A DNA stretch of 64,000 nt, taken from NCBI GenBank assembly GCA_030323885.1, contig CM059194.1, positions 24,416,780-24,480,779 of the forward strand. The letters are read 5' to 3'. The position numbers were made by a program, and so were the translations under genes. Shown one piece after another: positions 54,241-64,000 of the stretch. The notes beneath the pieces are model-generated. The model did not search any database and was not told the origin of the DNA. It worked only from the letters and a program-made list of their open reading frames with translations. The first letter of the stretch is position 1, and every line of letters starts with the position of its first letter. The stretch comes from Branchipolynoe longqiensis (lineage: Eukaryota > Annelida > Polychaeta > Phyllodocida > Polynoidae).

Positions 54241-54566
54241 CGTGAAGATTACCCGAGCCCAGCTAACGGCCGCCCGCCGGGAAGTGTGGCGGAAATTGGC
54301 GCCTGATTTGTCGGCGACTTCGGATGCGCCCGTCCCGCCCCGAGAGCCCGAGAGGTCCGAGCGGCCGGGGCATAGGTCGGCGGAGGGCGGGCGGGCGGGC
54401 GGGCGGGGGGCGGGGGTTGGGGATGGGGGATGGGGGTAGGAGGGTGGGGTGGGGTGGGCGCAGGTCAGCGGGGAGGGGACTGCAGGGCGAGGGAGGAGGG
54501 GTCGGGGGTCGGTAAGTCTGTGAGTGTGTGGGGGGGGGGGTGCGGGGCGAGGGAATGTGGGTCGGT
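54241..54566. other. CpG-rich then G-rich spacer
   Basis: 54241-54400 is CpG-dense (GGAAGTGTGGCGGAAATTGG, GAGCGGCCGGGGC). From 54390 it becomes GGGCGGGC/GGGGATGGGG. Candidate island, no gene model. Confidence 0.5.
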
Positions 54567-54902
54567 CGGTTTGGTTGGTTGTTGGAGGTTTTACATCCTG
54601 GCAACATCTAAGGTCATATCAGGACGGCTACCAACTTGTGACAGTGCGCACTCATGATTACTTTATAGCACTGTCTCTCTGGGGAATCAGGCTGCCGGGA
54701 CCATGACCCGATATCCTACTCAGTCCCAATATCTTGACTCTGAGCTAACCAGTCCTGGTCGTATCCTATTAATGCTGAGCACCAGGCTAGAAAGCAACAA
54801 GTGCAAATTTTATAAGTCATGGGTTTGACTCGACCGAGAACCAAACTCTCGATCTCCTGCACAGTAGGCCCAGACTCTACCGATTCGGCCACCGCGCCTG
54901 GT
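54567..54902 (-). mobile_element. SINE A, full length
   Basis: Tail GTTTGGTTGGTTGTTGGAGG, body with several point differences, head ending ACCAGGCGCGGTGGCCGAAT on minus. B box altered (CGAGAACCAAACTCTCG on +). TSD not certain in the GC-rich flanks. Confidence 0.88.
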
Positions 54903-55194
54903 GTGGGGGTCGGGGGGTCGGGGCGAAGGGTCAGGAGCCATGGAGAGCAATGGCAAGCCAGGAAGGACGAGGAGGGTTGTGTTTGGGGAGTGGGGAGGGT
55001 TGCGTGAGGGGGGGGGGGGGAGGCGCCAACCCGGGTGGACGAAGGTCGTCGACTAGTTTGACCAGTCGGCGGCTAGGAGGGATTGGTGGAGGACGGCGGG
55101 AGGAGGGTGGGACGAGGGCGGGGGTAGGGCGGGAGGGAGGGCGGCGGGAGGAGGGGAGGGGTAGGGTGCCACGATTCGTCTCCACACACACACG
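54903..55194. other. G-rich spacer
   Basis: GGGGTCGGGG and GGCGGGAGGAGG runs. Nothing recognised. Confidence 0.5.
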
Positions 55195-55369
55195 CACACA
55201 CACACGCGCGCGTGTACTTACATTCTATATGCTTGTACTTACAGTGTATACATATACATTGTATATGCTTGTAAGTTAAAAGCTCATTCACACACACATA
55301 TACATACATACGTACGTACATATATGCATACATATACGTACACACATACATATAAGCCCACGCACATTC
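55195..55369. repeat. CA/TA-rich microsatellite cluster
   Basis: CACACACACACGCGCGCGTG near 55195, GTATATGCTTGTAAGTTAAA-type and ACATACATACGTACGTAC runs. Confidence 0.75.
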
Positions 55370-57055
55370 CACGCACCAACAACCACAAACAGAACCATGC
55401 ACCAACAACCACAAACAGAATGATGCACCAACAACCACAAACAGATCCATGCACCAACAACCACAAACAGAACCACGCACCAACAACCAAAAACAGAATC
55501 ACGCACCAACAACCACAAACAGAACCACGCACCAACAACCAAAAACAGAATCACGCACCAACAACCACAAACAGAACCATGCACCAACAAGCACAAACAG
55601 ATCCATGCACCAACAACCACAAACAGAACCATGCACCAACAACCACAAACAGAACCATGCACCAACAACCACAAACATAACCATGCACCAACAACCACAA
55701 ACAGATACTTGCACCAACAACCACAAACACAACCATGCCCCCAACAACCACAAACACAACCACACATCAACAACCACAAACACAACCAGACACCATCAAC
55801 CACAAAAAAGAACCATGCACCAATGAACACAAACAGAACCACGCATCAACAACCACAAACAGATCCACACACCAACAACCACAAACATAACCATGCAGCA
55901 ACAACCACAAACAGAACCACACACCAACAACCACAAACATATCCATGCACCAATACCCACAAACATAACCGTGCACCAACAACCACTAACAGAACCACAC
56001 ACCAACAACCACGCACATAACCATGCAACAACAACCACAAACAGAACCATGTACTAACAACCACAAACAGAACCACGCACCAACAACCACAAACATAACC
56101 ATGCACCAACAACCACAAACATAACCATGAACCAACAACCACAAACAGATACATGCACCAACAACCACAAACATAACCATGCACCACCAACCATAAACAG
56201 AACCACACACCAACAACCACAAACAGAACCACACACCAACAACCACAAAAAGAACCATGCACCAATAAACACAAACAGAACCATGCACCAACAACCACAA
56301 ACAGATCCACATACCAACAACCACACACATAACCATGCAGCAACAACCACAAACAGAACCACACACCAACAACCACAAACATATCCATGCACCAACACCA
56401 ACAAACATAACTATGCACCAACAACCACAAACAGAACCACACACCAACAACCACAAACATAACCATGCACCAACAACCACAAACAGAACCACACACCAAC
56501 AACACAAACATAACCATGCAGCAACAACCACAAACAGAACCACACACCAACAACCACAAACAGAACCACACACCGAAAACCACAAACAAAACCATGCCCC
56601 AACAACCACAAACAGAACCACACACCACCAACCCAAACATAACTACGCACCAACAACCACAAACAGAACCACGCATCAACAACCACAAATACAACCACAC
56701 ACCAACAACCACAAATAGAACCACACACCAACAACCACAAACAGAACCACACACCAACAACCATAAACAGAACCACACACCAACAACCACAAACAGAACC
56801 ACACACCAACAACCACAAACATAACCATGCAGCAACAACCACAAACAGAACCACACACCAACAACAACAAACAGAACCATGCACCAACAACCACAATCAA
56901 AACCATGCACCAACAACCACAAACAGAACCACACACCAACAACCACAAACTGAATCACACACCAACAACCACAAACAGAACCACGCATCAACAACCACAA
57001 ACAGAACCACACACTAACAATGACGTCCGAACCAATAACCACAAACAGAACAATG
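55370..57055. repeat. 26-bp minisatellite ACCAACAACCACAAACAGAA
   Basis: About 64 units of CACCAACAACCACAAACAGA plus ACCAYG, a regular array with scattered changes. Because 26 is not divisible by three and the unit lacks stops, all three phases are read in turn. This yields a 448-residue Trp/Cys/Leu/Val frame on minus and Gln/Asn/Thr frames on plus. Confidence 0.97.
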
Positions 57056-57170
57056 TTCCAACAACAACTTTCCAAGAACCACGACCAACGATGAGTTTCC
57101 AAGAACCAAGAACCATGACTTTCCATGAACCATGACTTTTGAAGAACCAGGCACCAACAACCAGGCACCA
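57056..57170. other. Interlude between arrays
   Basis: Short TTTCCAAGAACCA / TTTCCATGAACCATGACT repeats of a different unit. Confidence 0.7.
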
Positions 57171-58145
57171 ACAACCACACAACAACAACCACACACCATC
57201 AACCACACCCTCACAACCACACACCAACAAACACGCACCAAGAAGCACACACCAAGAAGCACGCACCAACAACCACACACCAACAACCAGACACCAACAA
57301 CCACACATCAACAACCACACACCAACAACCATACATCAACAACCACACACCAACAACCACACACCCACAATCATACAGCAACAACCATACACCAACAACC
57401 ACACACCAACAAACACACACCAGCAACGACCCACCCACAACCACCCACCCACAACCATACACCAACAACCACACGCCAACAACCATACACCAACAACCAC
57501 ATGTCACGAACCACACACCAACAACCATACATCAACAACCACACACCAACAACCACAAACCCACAATCATACAGCAACAACCATACACCAACAACCACAC
57601 ACCAACAAACACACACCAGCAACGACCCACCCACAACCACACACCAACAACCACACATCAACAACCACACACCAACAACCATACATCAACAACCACACAC
57701 CAACAACCACAAACCCACAATCATACAGCAACAACCATACACCAACAACCACACACCAACAAACACACACCAGCAACGACCCACCCACAACCACCCACCC
57801 ACAACCATACACCAACAACCACATGCCAACAACCATACACCAACAACCACATGTCACGAACCACACACCCACAATCACACACCAACAACCACACACCACA
57901 ACCATACACCAACAAACACACACCAAAAACCACTCACCAACAACCACACACCAACAACCACAAACCAACAACCATACACGAACAACCACTCACGAACAGC
58001 CACACACCAACAACCATACATCACCAACCACACACCAACACCACCCACCCACAACCACACACCAACAACCACACACCAACCACACACCCACAACCACACA
58101 CCAACAACCACTCACCAACAACCACAAACCCACAAGCACGCACCA
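57171..58145. repeat. 14-bp minisatellite ACCAACAACCACAC with higher-order units
   Basis: Basic unit CACACCAACAACCA. A larger block with ACCCACAATCATACAGCAAC and CACACACCAGCAACGACCCA recurs at about 57363, 57552 and 57713 (spacings near 160-190 bp). Frames up to 535 codons are artefacts. Confidence 0.96.
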
Positions 58146-58375
58146 ATTCCCTCAGGTCCCAGTAACCCTGGCTGTGCTGCTATTTCTACCTCCTCCCCGT
58201 GTCCGGCCGGCTCACACTGGACGCCGGGCGGTCAGCGTCCGCCCGCGTACCACCGGAAATGGGCTGGCGCTAGAGCACAAGAGAGCGAGTCGGGGCGGAA
58301 GTCGGGAACTAGACGCCGTAACTACAGTGTATCATTGTCTTTGTTTGTTCGCCGCCAACTACACATTGGTCGGAG
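58146..58375. other. CpG-bearing spacer
   Basis: GGACGCCGGGCGGTCAGCGT and similar CpG-rich stretches. No exon seen. Confidence 0.45.
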
Positions 58376-58980
58376 CCCTCGCCTCCCCACCTCACCCCAC
58401 TCCTCACCCCCACACGAACCTAGCCCCCCTCGCCTCCCCACCTCACCCCACCCCTCAATCCCACACGTACCTAGCCCCCCCTCGCCTCCCCACCTTACCC
58501 CAACCACTCCTCACCCCACATGTACCTAGCCCCCCTCGGCTCCCCACCTTACCCCACTGCTCACCCCCACACGAACCTAGCCCCCCTCGCCCTTTCCCCA
58601 CCTCACCCCACCCCACTCTAACCCCCACAGGCCTATTCCCTCGCCTCCCCAGCTCACCCCACACCACTCCTCACCCCCACACGTGCCTATCTACCCTCGC
58701 CTCCCAGCTCACCCGCCTCCAACTCCTCACCCCCTCAGTTACCTAGCACCCCTAGGCCGCCACCTCACCCAACCCACTCCTCACCCCCACACATGCCTAT
58801 AGCCACCCTCACCTCCCCAGCTCACCCCGCCCCAACTCCTCACCCCCACACGTAACCAGCCCCTCGCCTCCCCGCCTCACGCCCACCCAAATTCCCACCC
58901 CCACACGTACCTAGCGCCCGACTAGCCTCCCACATCAGCCTGCATCCACTCCTCACCCCAACACGTACCTAGCCCCGCAC
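58376..58980. repeat. ~57-bp C-rich minisatellite (CCTCGCCTCCCCACCTCACC)
   Basis: About ten units of CTCGCCTCCCCACCTCACCC, CACTCCTCACCCCCACACGT and ACCTAGCCCC with decay toward the right. Confidence 0.93.
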
Positions 58981-59640
58981 TCCGCTCTGCATCATACTGC
59001 ACCCCGCCCCGCACCCGCCGACCCAAACTCCCAACCCCGCCAACCCGCCCGCCACCCCTTGCCCCGCACGCTACCCATCTCGTACCCTACACTGCCCCAC
59101 ACCCGCCCCACACCCCGCCCTAAACCCCGCCACTAACCCCGCCCCACACCCCGCCCCAAATCCCCGCCCTTATACCCCGCCCCAAATCCCCGCCCATAAT
59201 CCCCCCCTGAACCCCCTCCCCTAATCCGAACACCCATCCCATAACCCCACTCCCCACGCAAACACCACACCCATGCCCGCACCTCACAACCTGCTCATCC
59301 CACACCGCACTCTCCGCAAAATCCTACGAGCGCCCCCCCCCCCCTCCGCCGCACCTCACCCCTCCAACCACACCCCACTCCACAAACCGGTTCTCCACAA
59401 CCCACTGCCCGCAGCCCACCCCCTGCCACCCGTCACCCGTCACCCGTCACCCGTCACCCGTCACCCCGCTCTCCACCCGCTTCCTACTCTCCGCTTTCCG
59501 GCCCCAGTCTTCCACACCACACACCCCTCTCCCCTGCTCCCCCCCCCTACACTCCATCCCCTCCCCCCCCCCCCTATCCAACACCACCACTCCGGTGCCC
59601 TCTCCCGGACCCTACCCCGAGCCAGTCAGGACCCTGTTGA
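58981..59640. repeat. C-rich short-unit repeats
   Basis: CCCCGCCCCAAATCCCCGCC-type units to 59230; a perfect 7-bp run of CCCGTCA at 59427-59465; poly-C at 59331 and 59562. Confidence 0.85.
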
Positions 59641-59757
59641 CAGTGGGGCAGATACATTTGGCGACAATTAAGCGGCGTGCTCCTGACAACGCAAGAGGGG
59701 GTTGGGGTGGGAGGGGGAGGGTGGTGGGTGGAGGGTGGTAGAGAGGGGGGGTGGAGG
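59641..59757. other. G-rich spacer
   Basis: GGGGTTGGGGTGGGAGG. Nothing recognised. Confidence 0.4.
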
Positions 59758-60102
59758 TTGATTGGTTGTTGGAGTTTTACGTCGGTCGAGCACAGACCTC
59801 CCGTGTGGAAGGTCGGGATTTCGTCTCCTGGTCGAGTCAAACCAATGAATTACAAAGTTGATACTTGTCGCTTCCCAGCCTGGTGCTTGGCATTAATAGG
59901 ATAGGGCGAGGACTGATTAGCTCAGTGTCACTGTCAGGATAATGTGACTGAGTGGGCTATTGGGTCATGGTGCCGATGACCTGATTTTCCAGTGGGGCAG
60001 CACTATAAAGTCACCATGAGTGCGCACTGTCACTAGTCGGTACACATCCTGATATGACCTTAAATGTTGCCAGGTAGTAACACTCCAACAACCAATCAAT
60101 CT
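59758..60102 (+). mobile_element. SINE A with inverted 3' tail in place of its 5' head
   Basis: Positions 59758-59783 are the family A 3' end inverted (GATTGGTTGTTGGAGTTTTA, CGTC). Plus-strand family A then starts inside the head (TCGAGCACAGACCTCCCGTG) and runs to CCAACAACCAATCAATC at 60102. The A box is missing. The two ends can pair over about 20 bp. Confidence 0.87.
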
Positions 60103-60188
60103 TGGCCGAAATGGCCGAGAAAGCCACGATAAACCAGCGCGCGGCCTGGCCGCAGGGTGCACAACTCTGTAGGGATCTGCTGAACCCA
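60103..60188. other. Short spacer
   Basis: GGCCGAAATGGCCGAGAA near 60103. Nothing recognised. Confidence 0.4.
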
Positions 60189-60195
60189 TTCAACA

Positions 60196-60255
60196 ATGGT
60201 TTTGGTTTGTTGGGGTTTTATATCCTGGCGACATCCAAGGTCATATCAGGATAGG
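60196..60255 (-). mobile_element. SINE A, 60-bp 3'-end-only insertion
   Basis: Minus: ATGGTTTTGGTTTGTTGGGG tail, then TATCCTGGCGACATCCAAGG to CATATCAGGATAGG. TSD TTCAACA at 60189-60195 and 60256-60262. Confidence 0.85.
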
Positions 60256-60262
60256 TTCAACA

Positions 60263-60340
60263 CGGGTGTCGGCATATATGTATATATATGTGTGTGTACA
60301 TGTGTGTATATGCTATATATGTGCGTATATATATGCAGCG

Positions 60341-60381
<41 letters not shown>

Positions 60382-60389
60382 GAGTGGGG
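60263..60389. repeat. (TA)n / TATG microsatellite
   Basis: GTATATATATG and a pure (TA)n run at 60345-60379. Confidence 0.92.
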
Positions 60390-60550
60390 ATAATGGCCGC
60401 CGAGGCGTGGCCGAGCAGGTGGCGCCACGTGCGGAGGTAATGAGGTACCACTAGATGACCTAATGAGTAGGTGATCAGCCGAGGACTTAGTGCCTGGGGA
60501 CTAGATGGATCTTCCGGCTTATTTTACACGTATAATGGCTTATACAGCAT
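60390..60550 (-). mobile_element. Dispersed repeat D, minus copy
   Basis: CAGGTGGCGCCACGTGCGGA, GATGACCTAATGAGTAGGTG, TTTTACACGTATAATGGCTT and ATACAGC, then (TA)n. Confidence 0.75.
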
Positions 60551-60689
60551 ATATATATATGTTCCATAATTCATTAAGGGAATATAAACATAGACAATGT
60601 CATCTTAGTTCCTGTCTCCTATATAGCATACACTTGCTACCTAACACACCCAATAATAAATGACATAGCATACACATTTGTTGTTGTTG

Positions 60690-60903
60690 GTATGTTAGTT
60701 GTTTAAGCAGGGGACATTTCAATCGCGGACGATTGGTCTTCCTCATTCCACTGCTCCTTGTCCTATCCTAATGATGACGAGCACCTGGCTAGTAGGAAAC
60801 ACCAAGTAGAAATTTAACTCGACCAGGATTCGAACCCACTATCCCATGATCTACCAACACAGGAGATGGACGCCCTAACTCATTCGGCCATCCCGTCTGG
60901 TTG
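60690..60903 (-). mobile_element. SINE A2
   Basis: GTTGTTTAAGCAGGGGACAT, CGGACGATTGGTCTTCCTCA, body with a deletion near 60812, B box GGATTCGAACCC (on +) and an AGACGGGATGGCCGAATGAG head. Confidence 0.87.
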
Positions 60904-60935
<32 letters not shown>

Positions 60936-61125
60936 GTACAGACAGAGAGAGAGCGAGAGCGTGTGAAAGAACGTTTATATAGTGGAAGGGTGCTCGCCTT
61001 AACCAGAAGCACCCCTGATTGCCGGAATGTGGGGCGAGGTAATAGTAGGAGCCACTAACCATCACCCTAATTATTACACGCATATACATCGTGTCATCAC
61101 AATCCATCGTCTTTTCAGTGGCGAG
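60904..61125. other. (TA)n run and spacer
   Basis: (TA)n at 60912-60937, a GAGAGAGAGCGAG stretch, then unrecognised. Confidence 0.5.
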
Positions 61126-61136
61126 TGAAAGGGAGC

Positions 61137-61215
61137 ACAGTCCAATGGTTTAGCCTGTCATGAATGACTGAGCTGAAATAGCCAGGTTCAAATCGCCAAT
61201 TGGCGGACAGCATGC
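61137..61215 (+). mobile_element. Possible tRNA-like SINE head
   Basis: CCAATGGTTTAGCCTG resembles an A box, and CAGGTTCAAATCGCC (about 61181-61195) a B box, at tRNA-like spacing. Single copy in the window; weak. Confidence 0.35.
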
Positions 61216-61519
61216 TACTTACCACGGTTAACTCCCCCCCCCCCCCCTCACCCATGAATGCCCTTTGATGCTTGTAACCCAATGAAGGGTTGATATAGGT
61301 GAAGGGGGTAGGCTTTGTTTTGTCTTTGCTTTTTTTTTGCTCTTAAAAATAAAAGTGGGAATTACATACAAGTAAGTGCAATCCACTAATGTGTGATGTC
61401 AAAGAGGGCATGGAGGAAGAGAGGAGGGAGACAAGGAAGAGGAAGATGAGGCGCCGAATGAAGAGATTGTAAGGAGAGGCGACGGGACGGAGAAGAGCAT
61501 GGAGAAATGAAGAAGATAG
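61216..61519. other. Spacer
   Basis: Poly-C near 61233, poly-T near 61331, purine-rich from 61405. Nothing recognised. Confidence 0.45.
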
Positions 61520-61648
61520 TTTGTTTTGTTGTTGTTTTACGTCCTAGCAACATCTAAGGTCATATCAGGCCGGGTACCGACTTGTGACGGTGCGCACTCA
61601 TGACGACTTTATAGTGCTGCCCCACTGGGAGACCTGGCCGCCAGAACC
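61520..61648 (-). mobile_element. SINE A, 3' half (5'-truncated)
   Basis: Tail TTGTTTTGTTGTTGTTTTAC through CACTGGGAGACCTGGCCGCC. It ends at AGAACC. AAGAAGA occurs on both sides and may be the TSD, though the right flank is an AAGAAG repeat. Confidence 0.85.
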
Positions 61649-62120
61649 AAGAAGAAGAAAAGGAAGGAGAAGAAATAGAAAAGGAAGGAGAAAAGGATGG
61701 AGAAAAGAAGAACAAGAAGGAGAAAAAGAAGAAACGGAAGTAGCAAAAGAAGAAATGGAAGGAGAAATAGAAGGAGAAAAAGAAGAAAAAGAAGGAGAAA
61801 AAGAAGAAAAAGAAGGAGGAAAAGAAGAAACGGAAGAATCAAAGAAGAAAGGGAAGGGGGAAAAGAAGAAAAAGAAGAAACAGAAGGAGAAAAAGAAGGA
61901 GAAAAGAAGACAAAAAAGGAGTAAAAGGAGAAAAGAAGGAGAAAAAGAAGAAATGAAAGGAGAAAGAGGAGAAAAAGAAGAAAAAGAAGGAGAAAAAGAA
62001 GAAAAGGAAGAAACATAATAAGAAAAAAGGAAAAAAAGAAGAAAAAGAAAATGAGGAAAAAGAAGGAGGGGGAAAAGAAGAAAAGAAGGAGAAGGGAAGA
62101 AGAAAAAAGAACAAGAACAA
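61649..62120. repeat. AAGAAGAAAAAGAAGGAG polypurine tract
   Basis: Almost pure A/G on + (GAAGAAAAAGAAGGAGAAAA). It begins at the SINE A 3'-half insertion. Lys/Glu and Phe/Ser frames are artefacts. Confidence 0.95.
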
Positions 62121-62560
62121 GAAACAGAAGACAAATAAAAACAAAGGGAGAGGAGAAATCAGAGACTGTATGGGAAGAAGAAGAGGAGTGTGAGAATGGG
62201 TAGGACATGGAAAAGTCTGCAGGGCAGGCAATAAAGAAGGGGAGGAACACAAAGCGAAGGTGAGTAAGGAAATATAAGATAGGGACATGTACATGACAAA
62301 GAAGAGGAGCAGGGGGCAGAGGAGGAAAGTGAAGAGGGAGAGGGAGAGTGAGGGCGAGGTTTGAGCATGCGCGGTGCTGGCATTGGCTGGCAGTGGGTAC
62401 GGAGTGCGCATGCGCGCGTGTGTGAACTGACCAGGGTCAAGGAGCGGTCAGTCAGTCATCAGGACCCCAATCAATGGTGCCGCGTCCCCCCGCCCGGACA
62501 CTGCCCCCACCTCCCCCCCCCCCCCTACACACACAACCAGCACTATGCAGGATGCGCATA
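62121..62560. other. Purine-rich then unique spacer
   Basis: GAGGAGAAA-type sequence to 62360, then unique sequence with TGCGCATGCGCGCGTG and a poly-C run. Nothing recognised. Confidence 0.5.
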
Positions 62561-62573
62561 CAACCAGACTGGG

Positions 62574-62908
62574 AAGAGGGACGTAGCTCAGGCGGTAGAG
62601 TGTGAACCTGTGATCCTATCGGTCATCAGATCAATCTTCTCAGTGGACCCATTTGCAGTTTGGACTATTTTCCGTTCCAACCAGTGGTTCACAACTGGTT
62701 CATCAAAGGCTGTGGTATGTGCTGTCGGGTCTGTGGGAAAGTTCATAAAAAACTCCCCTTGATGCTTATCGGAAAGAGTAGCCTATGTGGCGGCAGCAGG
62801 TTTCCTCCAAAAGAAATATGTCAGAATTGCCATATGTTTGACCTCCAATAGCCGAAGATACAAATCAATGAGCTCTAGAGGCATCATTAAATAAAACAAG
62901 CTGAACAT
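62574..62908 (+). mobile_element. SINE M, molluscan-type tRNA-derived SINE
   Basis: Head GACGTAGCTCAGGCGGTAGA (strong A box), followed by ATCAGATCAATCTTCTCAGT, TTGGACTATTTTCCGTTCCA, TATGTGCTGTCGGGTCTGTG, GCAGCAGGTTTCCTCC and tail GAGGCATCATTAAATAAAAC. A perfect 13-bp TSD, CAACCAGACTGGG, lies at 62561-62573 and 62909-62921. I recognise the internal phrases and tail from SINEs spread through molluscan genomes; I cannot fix the family name by eye. Confidence 0.92.
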
Positions 62909-62989
62909 CAACCAGACTGGGCGCATCAGGCAATACACGACTTCCACCACAAACCCACCACCTGGCGGCGGTGGAAAGAACTAATGTAG

Positions 62990-63335
62990 TGGCTATGATT
63001 GGTTGGTTGTTGGAGTTTTATGTCCTGGCAACATCTAACTTCACACTGTCACAAGTCGGTAGCCATCACGATGGCTACCGACTTGTGACAGTATGCACTC
63101 ATGATGACTTTATAGTGCTGCCCCAGTGGGAAAAAAGGCCGTCAGCACCATGACCCGATATCCCATTCAGTCACATTATCCCGACACTGAGCTAAACAGT
63201 CCTTGCCCTATCCTATTAATGCCAAGTGCCAAGCTAGAAGGCGACAAGTATCAAGTTTGCAAGTCATTGGTTTGACTCAATCGGGAATCGAACTCCCTGT
63301 GGGCTCTACCGATTCGGTCACTACGCCCGTGTGTA
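62990..63335 (-). mobile_element. SINE A with internal perfect palindrome
   Basis: Family A on minus with GATTGGTTGGTTGTTGGAGT tail. The GGTCATATCAGGATGGGTAC segment is replaced by an inverted copy of the adjacent ACTGTCACAAGTCGG region. This creates perfect 23-bp arms at 63045-63067 and 63070-63092 with a 2-bp loop. The head is shortened (GGAATCGAACTCCCTGTGGG on +). Confidence 0.92.
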
Positions 63336-63770
63336 AGCCATCAGAACTAATGACATTCTGAGACAACCCAAAACAACAGCAGGCCGGCAAGGCAGAGGTG
63401 TTGTGACAAAGATTGCTTTAGAAATACAATGTTTGTGCGCATTGTAGAAAGGCAGACTGCCTGCTTGATAATTGACCAGAAACAGAATCATCAGTCAACA
63501 CATATAATCCCATGGGTGATCTCATCATATCTTTTTCTAAACATGTGTTTGTTTCCTTAAAGAGCAGTCTGTAGGTTATTTATATTATTAGTTCCATGGC
63601 TCATGCTTTTGTTTGATGGATTATTTTCTTTATAAGGAGCAGTGGGAAGACAACCATTAATGGTTACACTGTTCCTGCAATTTCCATTGTTAACAGAATA
63701 GTATAAGTTTGAGGAATCATGTGTGGATATTGTGAATAAAAAATGTCCAATGTCTAATGACTATAACCCC
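63336..63770. other. Unannotated AT-rich spacer
   Basis: Unique-looking sequence with GTGAATAAAAAATG near 63731. The AATAAA alone does not support a transcript end. Confidence 0.5.
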
Positions 63771-63775
63771 CACAT

Positions 63776-63872
63776 TTAGATCTAGAAGAGTCTAGATTTA
63801 GATCTAGAAGAGTCTAGATTTAGATCTAGAAGAGTCTAGATTTAGATCTAGAAGAGTCTAGATTTAGATCTA
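63776..63872. repeat. 22-bp tandem repeat TCTAGAAGAGTCTAGATTTAGA
   Basis: Four to five near-perfect copies of a 22-bp unit that contains nested palindromes (TCTAGA, AGATCT). The copies look almost identical, so the expansion is recent or the array is homogenised. Confidence 0.97.
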
Positions 63873-64000
63873 GACCAGTTAGTTCCTGGCATGTTGCATT
63901 GATTCCTACTTGTGTGAGACATTACGTAGTATCGACGAGTTCGAGTCTGGGTGTAGCTTCTTATATAACTCTCACGGGCTGAACGTCACGTGACCACATA
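63873..64000. other. Right-edge spacer
   Basis: Nothing recognised. A B-box-like GAGTTCGAGTCT at 63937-63948 has no convincing A box. Confidence 0.4.

Noticed and set aside
55846..57192. 448-codon frame of Trp/Cys/Leu/Val on minus that looks like a membrane protein
   Set aside because: It is the 26-bp minisatellite read through all three phases; the apparent hydrophobic periodicity is the DNA period.
57132..58746. 465- and 535-codon overlapping frames rich in His/Thr/Asn
   Set aside because: Two overlapping phases of one tandem repeat; no composition change, start context or domain.
62433..62470. Extra inverted repeat near GTCAGTCAGTCATC
   Set aside because: Too short and of low complexity to support an element.

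Overview
The window looks like non-coding DNA from an animal nuclear genome, most likely a mollusc or a close lophotrochozoan relative. The evidence is repeat content only. One intact SINE at 62.57-62.91 kb has the layout, tail (TTAAATAAAAC) and internal phrases that I recognise from SINEs common in molluscan genomes. The reverse-transcriptase fragments belong to LINE groups that are abundant in lophotrochozoans. I find no host protein-coding gene, rRNA gene or functional tRNA gene. The many long open frames lie in stop-poor tandem repeats and are artefacts.

By rough summing, about a third of the window is tandem repeat: pyrimidine or purine tracts, units of 7-30 bp, and arrays of 70-235 bp units. 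Another quarter or so is recognisable interspersed elements: (i) tRNA-derived SINEs, labelled here A, A2, B, C and M; (ii) 5'-truncated LINEs; (iii) small non-autonomous elements with terminal inverted repeats (TIRs), including pogo-like TA-flanked MITEs, a TTAA/TA-bounded MITE present seven times, two foldback-like families whose arms contain short repeats, and a palindromic MITE. All family names are local labels.

Layout. 0-3.6 kb: pyrimidine tracts and a 30-bp minisatellite. 3.6-8.1 kb: MITEs, a SINE C, a 17-bp minisatellite, a foldback-like element. 8.1-17.3 kb: SINEs (nested, tandem and truncated), a LINE 3' end, MITEs. 17.5-21.8 kb: three large minisatellites, the first interrupted by a MITE. 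22.1-23.85 kb: a G-rich tract and a C-rich tract facing each other. 24-33.7 kb: SINEs, a decayed LINE reverse-transcriptase pseudogene with a second 3' copy, a satellite, a foldback-like element. 33.8-40 kb: minisatellites and a strong purine/pyrimidine switch. 40.05-41.45 kb: a tandem array whose monomers resemble the 3' domain of 5S rRNA. 41.5-49.5 kb: foldback-like elements, SINEs, an AT-rich satellite, a TIR element containing a TATA box. 49.5-59.6 kb: minisatellites, one apparently seeded by sequence carried 3' of a SINE. 59.7-64 kb: SINEs, a polypurine tract, the molluscan-type SINE, a 22-bp tandem repeat.

The most informative signals concern SINE A mobilisation. Target-site duplications (TSDs) of 7-13 bp frame many copies. 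Several insertions contain only the last 49-61 bp and start at nearly the same point. Three copies fold back on themselves. Two copies share an extra 3' segment; in one, a duplicated tail and a 13-bp TSD show that the extra segment moved with the SINE.
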